Below are positions 12,970 through 27,000 of a DNA stretch of 64,000 nucleotides, one piece after another. The translations under genes were made by a program, and so were the position numbers. This DNA comes from Manis javanica (Eukaryota > Chordata > Mammalia > Pholidota > Manidae). The number at the start of each line of letters is the position of its first letter. The first letter of the stretch is position 1. The stretch is taken from contig NC_133156.1 of assembly GCF_040802235.1 (NCBI RefSeq), positions 185,206,351 through 185,270,350 on the forward strand, written 5' to 3'. The notes under the pieces were generated by a model that did no database searches, was not told the origin of the DNA, and saw only the letters and a program-made list of their open reading frames with translations.

Positions 12970-13165
12970 CATCATTTCATTGGATCCTCACAACAACCCT
13001 AACAGAGACATAGCATCGACTTTACTGCACCCATTTTACAGATGAGAATACCATTTCCAAGAGGTTGTGAAACTTACTCAGTGTCCCACAGCTGGCAAAG
13101 TGGTAGAACAGGGATTTTAACAAGTCTGATTGTAGTGCTTTTGGGCTTAACCACCACACAAACTT
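12970..13165 (-). repeat. MIR SINE
   Basis: Clear reverse MIR: 'tggatcctcacaacaaccct', 'cccattttacagatgagaat', 'gtgtcccacagctggcaaag', 'agaacagggattttaac' and 'tgggcttaaccac'. Confidence 0.75.
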
Positions 13166-14399
13166 CCTTAGCTGCCAGGTACATTTTCAAGCCATTCCCT
13201 CTAGTCTCCCTTTCTCCCTTCAAGGGAAGTCTAAGCGACTTGGTTAAACCAGCAAATATTTGAAGAGTCTCTTTGTAGAAGGCACTGTGGTAGACATTAT
13301 TGGGTGATCTGAAGAAGCAAAGCTCCTGCTGCATAGTTTTACTGGGGAACCAAATTATATTAAATAAAAGAATATATATCAGTTTTTTTAAGGGATAAGA
13401 TTTAATTTCAGTATGGTGCAGGCAGCAAATCTATCCAATGTCAGAGAAGTGAACGATCACACAAAATTCTGCAGCCCTACAGAATTTAATGTTATTCCAA
13501 GTGTAGTGTAGGGAATATTGCAAACAGTTCTGAAATGAGACTTAATTGACTTACTTTTGTAGAAAAATGTAGGAAAACAAATCACTTTCGAGATGATGCA
13601 ATTTCTAAAGAAAGGTAATACTAACCTGGGTAAACTAAAACTACCAAACAGACCTGTCCCTACTCACCTGTCCTCGCTAACCCGCTTCTCCGTTCCCCAG
13701 GTAAATGTAAGGTACCGGCTCTGGTACTATCCACCTGCGTGGTGCTGAAGCAGGTGCTCACTCTCTGCTATCTGAAGCCATTCTCAGTAGGGCCCTCATA
13801 CCCTTGGTCTCCTCTTGTTTCCAGAATTACAAGTTGTCAACCGACTTCTGCTAGAAGACTCCCCTAATCACGCTTAGTATGCAGATCTAGACTGTGGTGT
13901 TGCACGTGGTCCCCTGCCAATAATCTTGTGACTGATTCCTCCTCTTGGCCATTATCACCAGCTATGCTAGAGACATACCAGTTCCCTTTTACAGGGTTAG
14001 TGGCTCATCCTTCAAGATCTGTGTAAATATATGTGATGCATCACACAGTGCCATTCTTAAGACAAAGATATGCATGATGGAAACACGCACCCACAAGTAA
14101 GTGTAGCACCTTGAATACACGGGTTATTTTATTTTTCTTTTGTCTTTCACACATTCCTAATCCAGGGTGATTTTAAGGTCATGGAATTGCGCTTTTCCTC
14201 GGCCATTTCCCCTAAGCTTTGGCAAGACTCATATTTCCTGAAATTTAAATCACTGGCTAGCGGTTTCCTGCCCCTTTCGCCTCTGCTTCCTCCTGCCTGG
14301 CTGGGTCCCAAACCGCGAGCAAAGGTGTCGCATCCCTTAACTGGCCGAGGTGGTGTCCAGAGTCCGAGGTCTTGCTCCTTCCCAGGGCCTCCCTGGTCT
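13166..14399. other. CNRIP1 upstream flank, no feature recognised
   Basis: No repeat or gene supported. Base composition rises to GC-rich from about 14,250 as the CpG island is approached. Confidence 0.4.
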
Positions 14400-14853
14400 C
14401 TCCCAGCCCTCTCCTCTGCCCCACCCCCGCGCGGCTCTAGGAGGAGCCTGAAGGTCCGCTCCGCTAGCTGACGGGCCCTGCGGTGCGTAAACAGGATTAA
14501 CTCCCTCGCCCCCAGCGGCGCCGATCTGCCAGCGGCCTAAGGACCGCAGCGAGCCCGCGGGTGCGCGGAGGGCGCAGCACCGGGAGCGGGGGATGGGGCC
14601 GCCCGGGGCCTCGGCGCTGTCTCTGCGGCGCGCTTCCTCGCCGACTGAGGCGCGGGCCCACAGCCTCAGCAGCTGCCCCTCCACAGCCCCGGCGCACGGC
14701 CGCGACGGCAGGGGTTCCTAGCGGCAGCCGCCCCTCCGCCGCCTCCCTCTCCCTTCCTGCTCTTCCTCTCCGCCCACCGCGCTCCGGCTGCTCCGCCGCA
14801 GCCCGCGCTGTCCTCTGCCCCCCGGAGCCGCCGCGCCCGGCCCGCGCCCAGCC
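14400..14853 (+). promoter_or_regulatory. CNRIP1 CpG-island promoter and 5' UTR
   Basis: CpG-dense sequence starts near 14,440 and runs through exon 1 to about 15,130, in sharp contrast to the AT-rich flanks. There is no TATA box at a sensible distance from the start codon. Several CCGCC/CCGCCC GC-box cores lie between 14,725 and 14,790, consistent with a housekeeping-type dispersed initiation promoter. The exact start of transcription cannot be seen. In other mammals CNRIP1 has a CpG-island promoter that is often methylated in tumours; that is family knowledge, not visible here. Confidence 0.7.
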
Positions 14854-15032
14854 ATGGGGGACCTGCCGGGCCTCGTGCGCCTCTCCATCGCGCTGCGCAT
14901 CCAGCCCAACGACGGCCCAGTCTTCTTCAAGGTGGACGGGCAGCGTTTTGGCCAGAACCGCACCATCAAGCTGCTCACCGGCTCGTCCTACAAGGTGGAG
15001 GTGAAGATTAAGCCCACCACGCTGCAGGTCGA
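14854..15032 (+). CDS. CNRIP1: CNRIP1 coding exon 1
   Basis: The ATG at 14854 lies in a good Kozak context (G at -3 and +4). The exon codes for residues 1-59 and the first two bases of codon 60 (Glu). It includes the [20 protein letters not shown] stretch and ends in the GA of a GAG split codon, followed by the donor GTGAGT. Without splicing the frame would hit TGA at once, which explains why the unspliced open frame stops near 15036. Confidence 0.96.
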
Positions 15033-18000
15033 GTGAGTACCTGCCCGCGCCGCGGCTGCCCCACCTGCTACGCGCGGAGGACCGAGGCCCTCGGGACAGC
15101 GGGAGCCTCTCCCCGGCCCCTCTTACCTTGCGCGGTCCCCGCGGGCCAGGGAGGGTGGGGGGAAGAGGTCAGCTCCTGCTCCCCTTGATCCCCTCCTCTG
15201 CCTTACTCTGGTCTTTCCTCTATTCTCATTTTCCTCCTCCCATCGCGGGCAGGGATGCTAAAACAGCGACAGGAAGCCAGGGTTTGGGGGAGATGTTTTC
15301 TTTTCTTGTAAATTGCTCATCCCTTCTGTCCAGCCATCCGCGCGGACCTCTGGGCATCTACGGTGGCACAGACCGGAGAATCTCGCCGCGGGGTTTACCT
15401 CCCGCAATCCCAGTCCTCTCCTCCCCGGTCCTGGCGACCTGCCGCCTGCGAGGCTGAAGGAGGGAGAAAAGCTGAGGAATGAGGTGTCAAGGGTGGGGTG
15501 GTTATTGGGGCTTTTTGAGGGGTGCTCCCTATTCCTCCAAACGCCCTTACGGGGCTGAGGACCCTGGACTTGAGAAACGGCCACAGTCAGAAGCCTGCGT
15601 CCTCTGCTTCTCTTTTCTATGCCTGGTGTTTTTCTTTTTCTGCCGAGTTATCTGTTCATCCTGGTGCTGATGCCTGGTATGTTTTTTTGTGATTTGTGGA
15701 GGGGATTATCTCTTCCCTGCTACCACAGCTTGACGCACGCCATAGACCCCTAGCTGGAAAGTCGGTATGGAAGGGTGCTGTAGCTTATGGGGAACATCTA
15801 AGGGTGGAGTTCTTTACCTCTCAGTTTCCACCTAAGCATAGTGTGAAGTCTAGTGTGGAAAGGGGAAATAAACCAGCATATATTTACCATATGATGAGCT
15901 TTTGGGGGGAGGAGGGGGGACTTCGAATCCATCAGACACCTTTTATAGCTTAAATGTCCATCTCTAGTCATTAATTCGGTACACTTTTAGATGCCAGCCT
16001 TAATCAAGGACCTAGAACCAAACCGATTTGTTTCTGGTACTCCTGGTCCATCAGCTCGTCACCATCCCTCACAGTTCCATGCACCGGTTACCTTCACATT
16101 TCCCAGTGTGCTGGGCATCTAAATATGATCCTGACTTCTCCTTTCCCTTCTTTCCTGTCAACCTCTTCTCCCATATTGTCTGTTCTGTATGTCAGTTTCT
16201 TCAGGGTAGTTCTCTGTTTTTCAAAATAATCTAAAAATGAATTTGTGTTAATGACAAAAAGATTTTTTCTAGTTACACTTTAATTCTATTAAGGTTTTTC
16301 AATGCCCTAATATAGTGGTTCTTAAACTTGAGTGTACATCAGAATCGCCTAAGGGGTTTGTTAAAACACAGATGGCTGAGGCTCACCCTAGAGTTTTTAG
16401 TTTACTAGGTCTAGAGTGGGGCTTAAAATTTTGCTTTCTAGTTGGTTGGCGAGTGATACTGACACTTCTGGTTCAGATGCTGCCCTTTGAGGACCATTAC
16501 TTTGACACAAAGGAAGGGTGCCAGTGAGAATTTCTGGTGGTGTAGTTGGCTTGAGGAATAATACTCCAAATCATGGGACTCCTGATTATTGGGACAGAAA
16601 AAAATCATTACAGGACTAGTTCAGTGGTTCTCAACCCTACCTGCCTATTAGAATCACTTGGGGAACCTTAAAATAAATTTACTAGTACCCAAACCAAACC
16701 AACTAAGTCCTAATCTCTGGGGTTTGGGATAGGACTGGGTAGTTTTTTAATTGCTCCACAGCTGAGAAACTAGCAGGGCAGTTAAAGAGCAGGGCAGAGT
16801 TTGACATGCTTTAACTATTCTGGATGAGAATACCGTGGTTAGTCCAGAGAGATTAAGTAGTTGGTCCAGGGTCATATGACTGGTTAATGGAGAACTCAAG
16901 CGTCCTGAACTTTCAGAGCTTTCTACCACACCACATCTCCTTCAGCCAAACCCTGCAGCATTCCTGCCTAGGATTGTGGTCCAGACTAGAACAGGGTTCC
17001 TAAGCTAATTCCTACCATATTTGGTCAACTCAAGTCCATTGCAGGAACATTTCCATTGGTGGTGTGCTTGTCCCACTGGAGCTGAAGTCTAAAGAGCCTG
17101 ATGGAGACAGAATTGTTTATACTGGCACGTATGACACCGAAGGTGTGGCCCCAACCAAGAGTGGAGAACGACAACCCATCCAAATCACCATGCCGGTAAG
17201 GCCTGCTTGGGGGAGTCAGGGTGTAGGGCAGAATGGAAACCATGAAAAGAAAACAGCTAATATCTCCCTTAAGAATAGGTATAAAATGAAATATTAAATT
17301 ATGAAATATTTCAATTAGCAGTTTCATGTTGGAATCTATTTGTCTGTAATGTTCCAATACACCTAGTTAAATTATTCATGCTTCTCCAATAGTCAGGTCC
17401 ATATTAATTTCCTATATGGCAGAATTTTTTAATCTCTTTCTGTATTTTCTAATCTATTCTTATGACAATACTACATTGTTTTAAATACATTGTTTTTAGA
17501 ATCTGTGTTCATGATTTTGTTACTAGCCATTTTACTGAATTTGCCCACTAACATTTTTCACTTACTTATCTTATATTTTTCAGATAGACAGGTATAATCT
17601 ATATATAATCATGTCATTTTTCTGATTTTTTTTTCTGGCCTTATTTCATTGGCTAATGTTCCTAGAATAATGTTACCTAATAATGGGTATCCTTGTCTCC
17701 AGGCTTTCACCATTAGGTACACTGTTTGTTTTAAATATTTATCACACTACAGAATCTTTTTTTTTTTAGTTCACTAAAAGGTATTTCTTTTTTTTTTTTA
17801 AAGGTATTTCTTTAAACGGGGAGATGTGTTGAATTTTATCTAATTCCTTTTCCCATCTGTGGAGATAATTGATCTCCTTTGATATATTAATGAACAATCG
17901 CACAATACACTTTTGAATGCTAAACTACCCTTTATTTCCTAAAATAAACCCCACTTTAACATCATGTATTTTAAAGAATATATTGATAAATTCAATATGC

Positions 18001-21000
18001 TAATATTTTATATAAGATTTTTACATTTCTTACTAAATTTTTATGTGCTTAGTTTATCAGCAAATATATGAGGATTTCCTACATTTTCAGGTGCTGGGAG
18101 GAGTTTGGGTGAGCATAATAGATATTCCTGGTTTCCTGGGGCTTCTAATCTAGTGGAGAAAACATACTTCATACTTGATTTTCAATAACAAAGTAATTAT
18201 TATTATACAAAGGGTACTGAAAAAGTAGTGGTACCAGGGGTCTTATCTAAATCCAAGATTTTGGAGATGGATTTCTTGAGAAAGAACTAAAGGATGAAAA
18301 AGAGTTAAGGGAAAGAGAATAGTTGAGGAGAGAAAAGCCTCAAAGGTCCAGTGCTCAGGAAGAGCATGTGCTGTAATGAATGACAGAAGCCCAACATGGC
18401 TGGAGCAGAGAGAAAGCCAGAGACTGGCTCAAGATAAAGTTCAAGCAGTAAGTAGGGTTAGATGTTACAGGACCTTCTTTCCTTATTGGATTTATCCTAA
18501 TACCAATAGGAATTCATTAAAGGTTTTTAAATCAACTTTGATATATGATTTACATACAATAAAATGCACCAATTTTAAGTGTACAGTTACACAGGTTTCA
18601 ACAAATGGATACTACTGTATAATCATCACTCTAATAAAAACACAGAACACTTGTCACCCCAAAAACTCCCTCATGCCCATTTGTAATTAACTCCCAGCCC
18701 TAGCTCAACCTGAGCTTTCTGTCTCAATAAGTTAGTTTTAACTGTTCTAGAATTGCATGTAAATAGAATCTTATTGTTTTGCCTGACTTCTTTAATTTAG
18801 CATTATGTTCTTGAGATTCACCCATGTTATTGCATGTATCAGTAGTTGGTTACTTTTATCACTGAGTATATTCCATTATATGATATACTACAATTAATCC
18901 TTTCACCAAAAAATTGACTTCAGGATTGTTTTCAGCTCTTGGTATTATGTTCTGTTATGAACATTTGAGTATGAATCTTAGCATGAACACATGTTTTCAT
19001 TTCTCTTGAATAAATAACCAAGAGGAGATTTGATGAGTCACATGGTAAGCATATGTTTATATAAAACCTGTAAGAGCCAAAACAATTTTTTCATAACCTT
19101 TATTGTAATCTTTAAGTAAGGTAACATAAATTTTCCATCTTTGTTCATTCAAAGTTATTTTGGCTATTCCAGGCCCTTTGCATTTTCACATAGGATTTAG
19201 AATGAGCTTGTCAATTTCTCAAAAAATTAGGATATTAACTGAGTTTGTATTAAGTTGGTAGGTCAATCTGGAGGGATTTGACACTTTAATATTAAGCCTT
19301 CTAATATGTGAATGTGACATATCTCTTTATTTAGGTCTTCCTTAATTTCTCTCTATAATATATTAGTATTCTTGTATAGGTTTTATGCATATTTTATTAA
19401 TTTATCATTAAGTATTTCATATTTGGACATTATAAATGGAATGGGTTTTTTTTACTAGTATATAGAAATTAAACTGATTTTTGTATAATTTTGGATCCTG
19501 AGACCTTGCTCATCTCACTTATTAGTCTTAATAGCTTTTTTGTAGAACCCCTAAGATTTTCTACATATGCTATAATGTCATCTACAAATAAAAAGTTTCT
19601 CTTCTTCCTCTTCAATCCATATGCCTCTTTTTCTGACTTGATAGCAATGGCTAAAACCTCCACTGTGATGCTAAACTGAAGTGATGAGAGGGGACATCCT
19701 TGTCCCTCAATTTTAGGGAGAAAGCATTCAGTTTTTCAACACTAAATATGATGTGTATAAGCCTTTTATCAAGTTAATAAAGTTCCCTGTCATCATGAAT
19801 TTTTTGTAAAATGTTTTCAAGTATTTTTTCTCTCTCTCTTGAGGTGACCATATGGTGTTTTCTTCTTTATTCTGTTTTATGGTAGATCACATTGCTTTTT
19901 CAATGTTCAAACAATCCTAAATTCCCATTGAGGGTTTTTACATCTGTGTTCTTGAGAAATATTGGTTTGTGGTTTTCTTTTCTTGTAATGTCTTTGTCTA
20001 ATTCTGGTATCAGAGTAATAATACTGGCTGCACAAAATAATTTGGGAAATGTTTGCTCTTCTAATTTCTGGAAGAGTTTGTGTAGAATTGATATTCTTCT
20101 TCTTTAATGTTGGATAGAAGTCACCAATAAAGGCATGTATTTTACTTTTGAGGTTTATAGTTACAAATTCAATTTCCTTAATTGCTATTGTGCTATCCAG
20201 GTTTTATTTTTTGAGTATATTTTTATAATTTGTCTTTGATGTCATTCATCTCAATTAAATTGTCAAGTTCATCGGCACAGTTGTTCATAGTAATCTTCCA
20301 CCATCTTTTCATGTCTTAGAATCTCTAATTATGTTCAGTTTTTCATTCTTTAATTCATAATTTATCTTTTCTTTCCCTGATTAGTTTAGCTAGAGATTTA
20401 TCAACCTAACAGAATTTTTAAAAACCAGGTATTTTTTCATATACTTCTCTGCCCATTCTCCTACTTCATTGATTTCTGGTCTTATCTTTATTTCTCTCCT
20501 ATGTTTGCATTGAGATATTTTAATTGAGATAATTTAGGTGTATATGTATAATCTCAATCTCACACATGCCACAAAATGATTCCTTTGTATATTGGATAGT
20601 TCTGATTTTCAGTAGTTTGACTGATACACCTAAGTGTGGTTTTCTTCATATCTTTTCAGCTTGCAGCTCATTGAATTTCTTGAATCTATAAGTTAATGTT
20701 TTTATCAGTTTTGGATTATTTTTAACCACTATTTTGTTCAAAAATTTTAAACTTCATTTCTACTTTCCTTGTATTCCTTCATTCTCTACTTTTCCTCTCT
20801 ACTCCAATTACACATATGTTGGACATCTTAGTATTATCTCACAGGTCTTTAAGGTCTTGTTCAGTTTTCGTTTATGGTGGTTCAAATTAGATCACTTCCA
20901 TTGCTGTATCAGTAAGCTCACTGATTCTTTCTTCTGTCATTTTCAGTTTGCTATTGTGCTTATCTTCTGAATTTTTTTTCTATTATTGTATTTCTCAGCT

Positions 21001-24000
21001 CTAGAATTTTCATTTGTATTTTTTACAGTTTCAGTTCCTCCAGATTCCCTATCTGTTCTGTCACTGAGACTGGTTTCCTCTACTTTGTTGAGCATATTTA
21101 TCATTGCTGTTTGAAATATTGGTCTGCATGGGGTCTTGCTCCTTCCCAGGGCCCACCTGAGACTGTTATTATAGCTGACTTTTTTCTTGAATATGAGTGA
21201 TACAAACTCTCTTGTTTTGTTACATGTCTGACAATATTTTATTAGAAACTAAACATTGTAGATAATACTTTATTGATTCTAGTTTGTTTTATTCTTCCAA
21301 GAATTATTGTCCTTTTTACATTCTAGCATGCAGTGAACATTCCTGGACTCAAACTACAAACTCTTCCCAGCAGTGTGCTATCTCTCCTCAGTTTTTTTCA
21401 ACTTTCAGTTGCTGCTTTTCTAGCCTGGTCCACTGGGAGTTAAGCAGTGGACCAACAAATTATACAGTTTGTACTGAGATTTTAGGATCTGTTCCCCTTA
21501 AGGTCTCCCTACATTTCCTGAGCCCTTTGCTTCGACACTTCAACTTTTCAGGTTTCGGAGAGCACCAAAAAAAAAAAAAAATGACAGTGAACTTGCAAAT
21601 ATTATTCAGCATAATTTTCTCTTTCAGGGATGGACTCTTCACTAGTTTGTCTGCTTTTTTAATAGGTCCCCTAGAGTGCCCCTTTCCTACCATCCTATGC
21701 AGTTACCCAGAAATTTTGGCAGAGTCATAATCAGACTTTAGGTTTTATGTCTGCTGAAGCTCTCTTACATCCAAGATTTTCTCCCTAAATTTCCAGCTGC
21801 TCTGCCAGACCTGAACACTGTCTTCAATTGCTTCTAGCAGGTAAAGTTGTTATTTTCTTCTGCCAGATATGGGAAATAGAAAAATAACCAAAAAAACATT
21901 AATAGGCAATTCATAAAAGAATAAATACAAATAGCCAATAAATAAAAGAAATATGGCTTAATTTCACTATTGATTAAAAAAAGCACAAATAGTTCAAAGC
22001 CAATTTTCACCTATGAAATTGGTGAAATATAAAAAATAATACCAATTGTTCAGTTCTAGTACAGTTGACCCTTGAACAATACAGGGGTTAGGGCCCCCAG
22101 CACTCCCATGCAGTCAAAAATCCATGTATAATTTTTGACTACCCAAAAACTTAATAGCCTACTGTTGACTAGAAGACTTACTGATATCATAAACAGTTGA
22201 TTAACACATATTTTATATGTGTATTATATACTGTATCCTTACAATAAAGTAAGCTAGAGAGAAGAAAATCTTTTTTCAAATTGTCACAAATCTTCAAAAA
22301 ATCAGCTTGTAAGTAGATCTGCACAGTTCAAACCCATGTTGTTCAAGGGTCAACTGTGTATTTTTTCATGAAATATTATTTTTAAAAATTGATATTGTAT
22401 CCTGAGAATTTGCTAAATTCACTTAATTCTAGTAGCTTATTAGATTGCTTATTACTTTCTGGAAATACAGTTTTTCATCTGGAATAGAAAGTTTTGCTTC
22501 CTTTTTTTCCCCTCTTGCCTTAAGATACTGGGTAGGACCTACAGTACAATGATGTTCTTGCCTTATTTCTGACATAACAGGGAAAGGACTTGGTCTCTTA
22601 TCACTAATGATAATGCTGACTATAGTTTTTTCATCAATGCCCCTAATCGAGTTGAGGACCTTCCTTCTATTCCTACTGTGCTGAGTTTTTAATCATGAAT
22701 GATGTTGAACAATTGCCAAGTGTTCTTTCCACATCTATTGTTAAGATCATATGGTGTTTCTCCTTTATTTTGTTGACCTATCCTTGAGTTCCAAGGGTAA
22801 ACCTCTGTTGGTTCTGATATAATATCCTTATTATATATTGTTGGATTTGATTTAATAGTATTTGAAGCAAATAAAAATTATAAGCAAATTTTATGCAGAA
22901 GTCCATGAGGACTTTTTGTCTATAATTTCATTTTCTTTTACTGTCATATCTTTGCCCAGGTTTTGATGTTAGGATAACAATGGCTTCAAAAAATGAATTG
23001 AGAAGCATTGTTTCCTGTTTTGCTTGAAAGAACATATATAAAATTGGTATTTATTACTTAAAAGTCATATTTGTCAATGAAGCCCTTGAGCTTGAAATTT
23101 TCTTTCTGGGAAGATTTTTAACTACAAATTCCAACTTCTTTAATAGATAAAGGTCAACTGATAGTTTGCATCTGTCAAAGAATTTTTCCATTTCATTAAA
23201 TGTATTAGTATAAGGTTGTTCCTAAGATCTATAGGCTCTATAGTGATTGTGTCTCTTTCATTCCTGATAATTGGTAATTTTTCTTTTTCTTCTTCAGTTT
23301 TGCTAGGAGTTTAACAAATTTTAAAGACATTTTCAAAAAAACAGATTTTAATTTCATTGATTTTTTTAATGGTTTTTCCATATAGTTTTTCTTCATAGTT
23401 TTTCCTGTTCTATATCATTGATTTCTGCTTTTTATTGCTTTTCTTCTTCTTACTACTAGAATGGCTAAAATTAAAAGGACTGACAATGCCAACTGTTGGA
23501 GAAGATGTTGAACAACTGAAACTCTCATATTACTGGTAGAAATTTTAAATGGCACAATCATTTAGAAAAAGGTTGACAGTTTCTTATAAAGATAAACATT
23601 CATTATGAGACCCAGAACTTTTGGTCTTATTTGTTCAGGTAAGAGAAATGGAAAACACGTATTTACTAATAAAACTTCAAGCAGTACAGGAATAGAGAGT
23701 CTTGGAATCTAGTAGAAATTGGTAGGTCATACCACACTAAAAGTCACAGATTGTGTGTTTATACTGAATTTATTTACTAATGATGTAGCATCATGTTTCT
23801 ATCAATATAATAACCTTGTTGTGTGCTTACAAGTCAATAAACTTCTGAGTGATATTCTTCTTGGTGGATTTCACATGTCTCCATGAAGGTGGGTAGCATG
23901 ATGGAGAGACGTCCTCAGGGAATTGTAAGACCACAGAAATTGCTTAAAACAAGCTCTTCAGATTCCTCATTTGTTACTAAGGATAACAAATGAGTCTCCT

Positions 24001-27000
24001 CTCCTTGGAATCTAATGAATTCCCTTCCACACTGGTTGTGAAATAAAAATGTACTGAGCTTTGCAACTTATAAGGGCACTATGGCAAATAAAAAGTCCAG
24101 GTATATAGCAGAGTGTCAGTTTCAGAATACAAAAGATTGGGTGACTAAAACAACAAACATTTATTTCTCATGTTTATGGAGGCTGAAAGTCCCAGATTAA
24201 GGCACCAGAAGATCTGGTGTCTGGTAAGAGCATGCTTCCTCGTTCATTTCTTGATGTTTTCTTGCTGTGTCCTCACGTGAAGGAGAGCAGAGAGAGATCA
24301 CCCCTCTCATGTCTGTTTTTATAAGGGCACTAATTTCATTCATGAGGGCTCCACCTTCATGACCTAATTACTTCTGAAATGCCCTACCTCCAAATACCAT
24401 CGCATTTGGGAATTTAGGTTTCAACATATGAATGTGGGGTGTGGAAGGGGGTAAGATACAAATGCCCATAGCAATGACCTGAAGCATTCTACAAGTGACA
24501 ATTCGTATGTTCTCTCTCAGGGAGAAAAAAGAAAAACTGTTCATTAACTCTTAGCTCATTTGCATATAAACAATTTGGTACAGTAATAATAGTTCCTAGA
24601 CTGAACTGAAAAATCTAGGTTCTTGACCTACTCCTGTCTAATTGACTTGCTGCTAGTCTAGGACTAGGTCTTTCACCCATAAAAAGATGTTAAAACCAGT
24701 CACAAGACCAATGTGGGATGTAAATAAAGAGTGCTATACAAAAGCACAGAATTACACCTGAATATGAATTGTCTTACTCAGGGATTGTCCCTGGGTAAAT
24801 TTTCCTTGAAAGGCACAGATGGGTTGGGAGGGAGTGGAGAGCCTGTGTAGTTGCCTTTGTTCTTCAAAGAATGTCAGTTTTCCAAACCAGACCTTTTCTT
24901 AGGCAGAAGAGAAGCAGTTCTGAGCTAGGTGAGAAGAAATTCTGAGCCAGGAACTAAAGCTCCAGAATAGAAAGAAGGCTAATGGGAAATTAAAACAACT
25001 AAGGCATGGGAGACAGGAAAATATGTGCATAGTTAGCAGCAGTTAAGTTTACTACAACATGATTTGGGGTCAAATATTAATAAAAGAGAAACAAAACTGA
25101 AATAGAAGCACCTAAACATCCCATATCTTTAGCTATGACAGTTTCTGGCAGCAGAGTTCTATTTTGGGGTCCTGTGTTAACTGAGAACTGTTAGATTGAA
25201 ACATCCTTAGTTTTAAGGTTATTCAGACGTAAGTTTACTGTTTTAGGTTTTTTTTTGCCTGTGGTCATAATCATCTTAGTTAGTTTTGTTTTTTACAACC
25301 AACTTTTATTTATACCTATTTTTTAAGAAAGCCTCAATATTGTTTTTCCCACTTAACCTAGAATGTTTTCAAGGTGCTTCCCTCAAAAGATTAGCTGATG
25401 TTTGTAAAATATTTTTATAACAATTTAATTCAATTACGCTTAAAATTTGCGATGTCCTGTGCTGGTCAGAAATAATAAGTAACACTAAACCCTTTTTAAA
25501 AGTCTTGGTGATTTATAAAATGAGATTTCAATTTATTCTTACCACCACTACCCTATTGTAAACAGTTGTAACATTTTCATTAGTATATATCAAGGATGAT
25601 AAATCCACTTCACCATTTAATATATTCTTTCTAATCATAAAAGTAACATATTTATTGCAGAAAATCTGAGTAGAAAAAAACTCCATTTCTTAGAATACTT
25701 CATTATTCACATTTTTTCATTTTCTTTTTTCTATATACCTTATTTTACATATTTGAGCTCATACTGTATATAAACTGTTTTGATCCATCTTTTTCCTTGT
25801 CAACATTGTTCTAATCATTTTCTCTCATCATTAAACCTTAAGTTCCCATTGAGTAGTTATATAAATCCATCATATAGATATATCATCATTTTGATAATAT
25901 TTTACAAAAGTTGTATGCTTAGACTGCTTTTGGTATTTAGAAAATTTTACAAAGTTGACAGATGAATAATATCTCTGTAAAAGTTTATATTTCTTTAATT
26001 ACTAATAATATTACATTTGGATATATTTTGGATGTTAACCAATTTTTTTAATCAACTATGTTCCAGTTGTATGTATATGTTCTTAGTAGTTCTTACTAAT
26101 TAATTTATATAATATTTTACATTAAGGATATTAGCTACATTAAGTAATATTTGTTTTAAATACTTAAAATGTGGCTTAGCATTTTTTTCTAATTATAAAA
26201 GTAAAACTCAATCATTAAATTTTGAAAATACAAGTAAGTACACAGTAGAAAATAAAACAGTCCATCAGCATTTCCAGCATTAAACGTTTATAACTGTAAT
26301 TGAATTGATACTAGACATTCTTGTTGGTACTTTCTTAGTTCAGGTAACAATACAGAATAATAAAAAAGTTTATAAATATTTACATTTAGGATTTCTACGT
26401 AGTATTTCCTTATATAGATATGCCGTAATGAACTCATGTCTTAAAGATAGACATTGACAGCTTCTCACTACTCTGAACATTGTGATGTTCTTAAGATAAA
26501 GTGAAACTGTTAGAGCTAAGTATATTCGCACCCTTAACTTACTACAAATTACTCTTATAAAAACCTGTAGAATTCAGTTCCCCTGTCAGTGTTTAGAATC
26601 CCTGTTTCTTTGTAGCTCTCTAAAAATCAGTATTTCTATTTTTAATCAGCTTTGAGGTATGATTTACATATAATAAATGTACCATTTTAAGGATACTGAT
26701 CAATGAGTTTTGACAAACATATATACATATTATATAACCACTACCCTATGCAAGAGGTAAAATGTTACCATCACCCCCAAAATTTTCCCCTTGAACATTC
26801 TCATCAATCATCAACCCCTTCCTTGCACCCCAGGCCCTAGGTAACAACAGATGTTTCCTGTCAGCATAGATTTCAGTCTATCACTATACATTATATATAT
26901 GTGAGTTTTATATAAATGGAATTATACACTGTATGTGTTCTTTAGGGTCTAGATTTTTTTGCTTGGCATGTTTTTGAGATCCATCTTTTTTGCTGCCTGA

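Larger units (their letters stand above)
15033..17044 (+). other. CNRIP1 intron 1
   Basis: 2,012 bp, GT...AG. The first part is the tail of the CpG island; the last kilobase holds two hAT-type DNA transposon remnants listed separately. No other feature recognised. Confidence 0.85.

Noticed and set aside
14561-15004. 147-codon frame in the CpG island
   Set aside because: Overlaps CNRIP1 exon 1 in another frame; Arg/Ala/Pro-rich composition typical of GC-rich DNA.
22375-23690. Twin-priming inversion of a single L1
   Set aside because: The sense piece on the right is the 3' end of ORF2, whereas twin priming of a - strand insertion would invert a more 5' part; two separate events fit better.
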